Shown here piece by piece: positions 62,602-64,000 of a stretch of 64,000 bases of DNA. This DNA comes from Mesorhizobium sp. B2-1-8. Its GTDB lineage: Bacteria > Pseudomonadota > Alphaproteobacteria > Rhizobiales > Rhizobiaceae. A program made the position numbers and the translations under genes. The stretch covers positions 2,597,501 to 2,661,500 of the forward strand of contig NZ_CP083952.1 in assembly GCF_006442545.2 (NCBI RefSeq), written 5' to 3'. Each line of letters begins with the position of its first letter. Position 1 is the first letter of the stretch. The notes below the pieces were generated by a model. It made no database searches, was not told where the DNA came from, and saw only the letters and a program-made list of their open reading frames with translations.

Positions 62602-64000
62602 ATGAATTTCGATCCGCGTTTTTCAGGGCGTAAATTCGCTTCCGTCGGCACGCGCCCGATCCGTCCCGACGGTGTCGACAAGGTGACCGGCCGCGCCCGC
62701 TATGGCGCCGACTTCAACATGGCCGGCCAGCTGGTCGGCCGCGTGCTGCGCAGCCCACACGCGCATGCGAAAATCCGGAAGATCGACACTTCGAAGGCGG
62801 AAGCGCTTGCCGGCGTGAAGGCGGTGATCACCGCTGCCGACCTGCCTGATCTCACCGATGGCGATGCCGCCATGTACGACATCCTCGACAATTGCATGGC
62901 GCGCACCAAGGCGCTCTATGACGGCCATGCGGTGGCAGCCGTCGCCGCGATCGATGCCCACACGGCCAGGCAGGCGCTGAAGCTGATCGTGGTCGACTAT
63001 GAGGTGCTGCCGCATGTCACCGATGTCGACGAGGCGATGCAGCACCACGCCCCCCTGATCAACGACGCGATCTTCACCGAGGGGCTGGAGGAAAAGCCGG
63101 TCAAGGCGTCCAACGTGACCAAGCGCTCGCAGTTCGGCCATGGCGACGTCCATCAGGGTTTCGGCCACGCCGATTTCATCGTCGAGCGCTCGTTCAAGAC
63201 CGAGCAGACGCACCAGGGCTATATCGAGCCGCATGCCTGCGTGGCCAATGTCAGCACCGACGGCACCGCCGACCTCTGGGTCTGCACGCAGGGCCATTTC
63301 GTCTACCGCCAGCACTGCGCGCAGCTGCTCGGCATGGAAGCCTCGAAGCTGCGCGTCACCTCCTCGGAGATCGGCGGCGGTTTCGGCGGCAAGACCCATG
63401 TCTGGGCCGAGCCGGTGGCGCTCGCTCTGTCGCGCAAGGCCGGACGCCCGGTGAAGCTGGTGATGACCCGCGACGAGGTGTTCCGCGCCTCGGGCCCGAC
63501 CAGCGCCACCTCGATCGACGTCAAGATCGGCGCCCGCAAGGACGGCACGATCACGGCGGCCGAAGCGACGCTGCGTTACACAAGCGGCCCCTATGCCGGC
63601 ACCTGGGCCGAGATCGGCGCCATGACGGCGTTCGCCTGCTACAGGCTCGACAACGTCAAGACGGTGGGCTTCGAAGTGCTGGTCAACCGGCCGAAGACCG
63701 CCGCCTACCGCGCGCCGTCGGCGCCGATGGCGGCCTTCGCGGTGGAAAGCACCGTCGACGAGCTCGCCAAGGAGCTCGGCATGGATCCGGTCGAGTTCCG
63801 CATCAGGAACGCCGCCCAGGAAGGCACGCGGTCGTCCTACGGCCCGGTCTACGGGCCGATCGGCATCGGCCCGACGCTGGAAGCGGTGAAGAACCACGCG
63901 CACATGAAGGCGCCGCTCAAGGCAAACCAGGGGCGCGGCATGGCCTGCGGCTTCTGGTTCAATTTCGGCGGCCAGACCTGCACCGACCTGAACATCGGCA
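62602..64000 (+). CDS. Molybdenum hydroxylase large subunit (xanthine dehydrogenase/CoxL family), 3' part outside window
   Basis: The first ~466 residues of the molybdopterin-binding catalytic subunit; the gene runs off the right edge. The N-terminal aldehyde-oxidase hammerhead domain (RPDGVDKVTGRARYGADF) is followed by the molybdenum-cofactor domain with EQTHQGYIEPHACVA, SSEIGGGFGGKTHVWAEPVALAL and PKTAAYRAPSAPMAAFAVES. The last segment occupies the loop that reads AYRCSFR in true form I CO dehydrogenase, so a CO substrate is unlikely; the enzyme probably hydroxylates an unknown organic substrate. The catalytic Glu lies outside the window. Confidence 0.93.
   Translation, partial: MNFDPRFSGRKFASVGTRPIRPDGVDKVTGRARYGADFNMAGQLVGRVLRSPHAHAKIRKIDTSKAEALAGVKAVITAADLPDLTDGDAAMYDILDNCMARTKALYDGHAVAAVAAIDAHTARQALKLIVVDYEVLPHVTDVDEAMQHHAPLINDAIFTEGLEEKPVKASNVTKRSQFGHGDVHQGFGHADFIVERSFKTEQTHQGYIEPHACVANVSTDGTADLWVCTQGHFVYRQHCAQLLGMEASKLRVTSSEIGGGFGGKTHVWAEPVALALSRKAGRPVKLVMTRDEVFRASGPTSATSIDVKIGARKDGTITAAEATLRYTSGPYAGTWAEIGAMTAFACYRLDNVKTVGFEVLVNRPKTAAYRAPSAPMAAFAVESTVDELAKELGMDPVEFRIRNAAQEGTRSSYGPVYGPIGIGPTLEAVKNHAHMKAPLKANQGRGMACGFWFNFGGQTCTDLNIG

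Noticed and set aside
62623..63903. Long minus-strand frame of 426 codons near the right edge
   Set aside because: It is antisense to the molybdenum hydroxylase large subunit, whose plus-strand frame has clear cofactor motifs and a ribosome site.
62602..64000. Carbon monoxide dehydrogenase (coxL) label
   Set aside because: Gene order fits, but the active-site loop AYRCSFR is absent.

Overview
The window looks like chromosomal (or chromid) DNA of a high-GC alphaproteobacterium of the Rhizobiales, most likely a Mesorhizobium-like member of the Phyllobacteriaceae. The support is indirect: many ABC and TRAP uptake operons, a DUF982-type and a DUF6101-type small protein, a ROSE RNA thermometer in front of an hsp20 gene, and rhizobial-type interspersed repeats at about 28.92, 46.12 and 51.08 kb. 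No rRNA, tRNA, CRISPR array, prophage or intact insertion sequence was seen.

Region 1 (1-9.6 kb) holds two branched-chain-amino-acid-type (Liv) ABC transporters separated by a Crp/Fnr-type regulator. The second has a permease-ATPase fusion. Region 2 (9.7-17.1 kb) holds a DUF982-type gene behind a strong palindrome, then a divergent catabolic cluster: a beta-keto acid cleavage enzyme on one side and an RpiR regulator, class III aminotransferase and TAXI-type TRAP transporter on the other. Region 3 (17.1-28.9 kb) contains two DctPQM TRAP operons. The first has an unusual TM2-coiled-coil-DctQ fusion. The second carries a shikimate dehydrogenase-like and a DapA-like enzyme in the same transcript and a FadR-type GntR regulator upstream. 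A frameshifted fragment of a very similar GntR gene lies between them.

Region 4 (29-37.6 kb) is mixed stress and housekeeping: a ClC chloride channel divergent from a MarR regulator and a DUF4336 protein, a heat-shock operon with an intact hsp20 and a decayed hsp20, an orphan nuoD, several small exported proteins and a peptide-deformylase-like protein that has lost two metal ligands. Region 5 (37.6-45.9 kb) is a catabolic group: CoA-transferase, luciferase-like monooxygenase, ThuA-like protein, VOC protein, amidase, LysR regulator and methyltransferase. Region 6 (46-50.5 kb) is gene-poor and contains decayed genes. Region 7 (50.5-64 kb) has a GNAT acetyltransferase, a lipoprotein aminopeptidase, an envelope protein/protease pair that appears to be one gene split by a single-base frameshift, an SDR plus ECF sigma factor with a SnoaL-like tail, an FMN-binding PaiB-like protein divergent from a MocR regulator, an M20 amidohydrolase and the start of a molybdenum hydroxylase operon that runs off the right edge.

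The observation I rank highest is a 22-nt sequence built on TATGTCA-N5-TGACATA. It occurs twice, 21 kb apart, in front of marR (31.1 kb) and in front of the DUF982-type gene (10.1 kb), in the same orientation relative to each gene and with only two mismatches. This suggests a small regulon under the MarR protein.
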